Both the position numbers and the translations under genes were made by a program. Shown in pieces: positions 12,139 through 12,451 of a DNA stretch of 12,451 bases. Source of the stretch: Promethearchaeia archaeon (lineage in GTDB: Archaea > Asgardarchaeota > Lokiarchaeia > Sigyniarchaeales > SOKP01); contig JAHQWS010000332.1 of the NCBI GenBank assembly GCA_029856295.1, positions 1-12,451 on the forward strand. Reading direction: 5' to 3'. The stretch's first letter is position 1; every line of letters begins with the position of its first letter. The notes beneath the pieces were generated by a model, which was not told the DNA's origin, made no database searches, and saw nothing but the letters and a program-made list of their open reading frames with translations.

Positions 12139-12451
12139 TAAGAATTATTTAGTAATCCTAGCTAAAATAGTTTAGTATGAAAACTTTAATGAAGATGGAT
12201 ATATAAGAACATCATTTATATTTAATTAAGGAAGGGAATCCCTCACTTTTTGATATTTTTTGTGGGAAGAATTATTCAAAAAGGTAAGAATTTCTAATTT
12301 TAATTGTGAAATTTTCTATTTTCGTTCTTATGTTATAAATTTTTTTCATAATAAAGAGATTTAAATTCATTAATTAGTTATGTTAATTAAGTGAAAAGTA
12401 GTGCAATTTCACGACATAACTTTTAAGTCAAAGAAAATAAATAATGAAAAT
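12139..12451. other. non-coding right end of the window (313 bases)
   Basis: No gene is supported. It contains the TATA-like element near 12199-12208, a small inverted repeat AGGGA-A-TCCCT (12233-12243) and a T-rich stretch (12247-12261). An ATG at 12444 could begin a gene leaving the window, but only seven bases of it are visible. I see no structured RNA. Confidence 0.45.
12199..12208 (-). promoter_or_regulatory. TATA-like element for the longin-roadblock gene
   Basis: The sequence around 12199-12208 (GATATATAAG on the plus strand, CTTATATATC on the minus) is nearly symmetric. It lies about 60-70 bases upstream of the minus-strand ATG at 12138. It could also drive plus-strand transcription out of the window. 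Confidence 0.3.

Noticed and set aside
12444..12451. ATG at the right edge as the start of a new gene
   Set aside because: Only seven bases are visible and no ribosome binding site precedes it.

Overview
The window reads as chromosomal DNA from an archaeon, most likely an Asgard archaeon (Promethearchaeota, Lokiarchaeia-like). Three small proteins with longin/roadblock-type folds, a geranylgeranyl-reductase-like flavoprotein, TATA-type AT-rich promoters and very AT-rich genes (about 25-33% GC in the lines I counted) all point there. No 16S rRNA or other marker gene is present, so the assignment is inference. I saw no tRNA, rRNA, CRISPR array, insertion sequence or integrase.

Layout, left to right. 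A small acidic 52-residue protein lies on the minus strand (46-204), followed by a 358-base AT-rich divergent spacer. A large 788-residue TPR scaffold protein is on the plus strand (563-2929). It converges on a minus-strand roadblock/longin protein (2960-3349). Next is a two-gene minus-strand operon encoding a split PEP-synthase-like phosphotransferase: a swivelling phosphohistidine domain (4590-4955), then an ATP-grasp PPDK_N subunit (3562-4536). Across a divergent promoter region, a longin-like protein is on the plus strand (5234-5821). It is followed by a tight two-gene operon: an unrecognised 392-residue protein (5935-7113) and a CrtC/AttH-like lipocalin-type protein of the DUF7065/DUF7064 kind (about 7119-8039). 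A seven-helix membrane protein follows (8185-8907). The last three genes are on the minus strand: a geranylgeranyl-reductase-like FAD protein (8955-10220), an HSL-family alpha/beta hydrolase (10317-11234, clearly richer in GC) and a longin-plus-roadblock two-domain protein (11362-12138). The final 313 bases hold no gene I can support.

The genes do not form one pathway. The TPR and longin/roadblock proteins look like regulatory or membrane-trafficking parts typical of Asgard genomes. The split dikinase and the lipocalin operon look like two separate enzyme systems with unknown substrates. The GGR-like and hydrolase genes may act on lipids.

Points that most deserve a second look: the split dikinase without an acceptor domain; two genes whose conserved reading frame extends upstream of the first ATG behind a good Shine-Dalgarno sequence but with no ATG/GTG/TTG; and inverted repeats that straddle the stop codon of most genes in the window.
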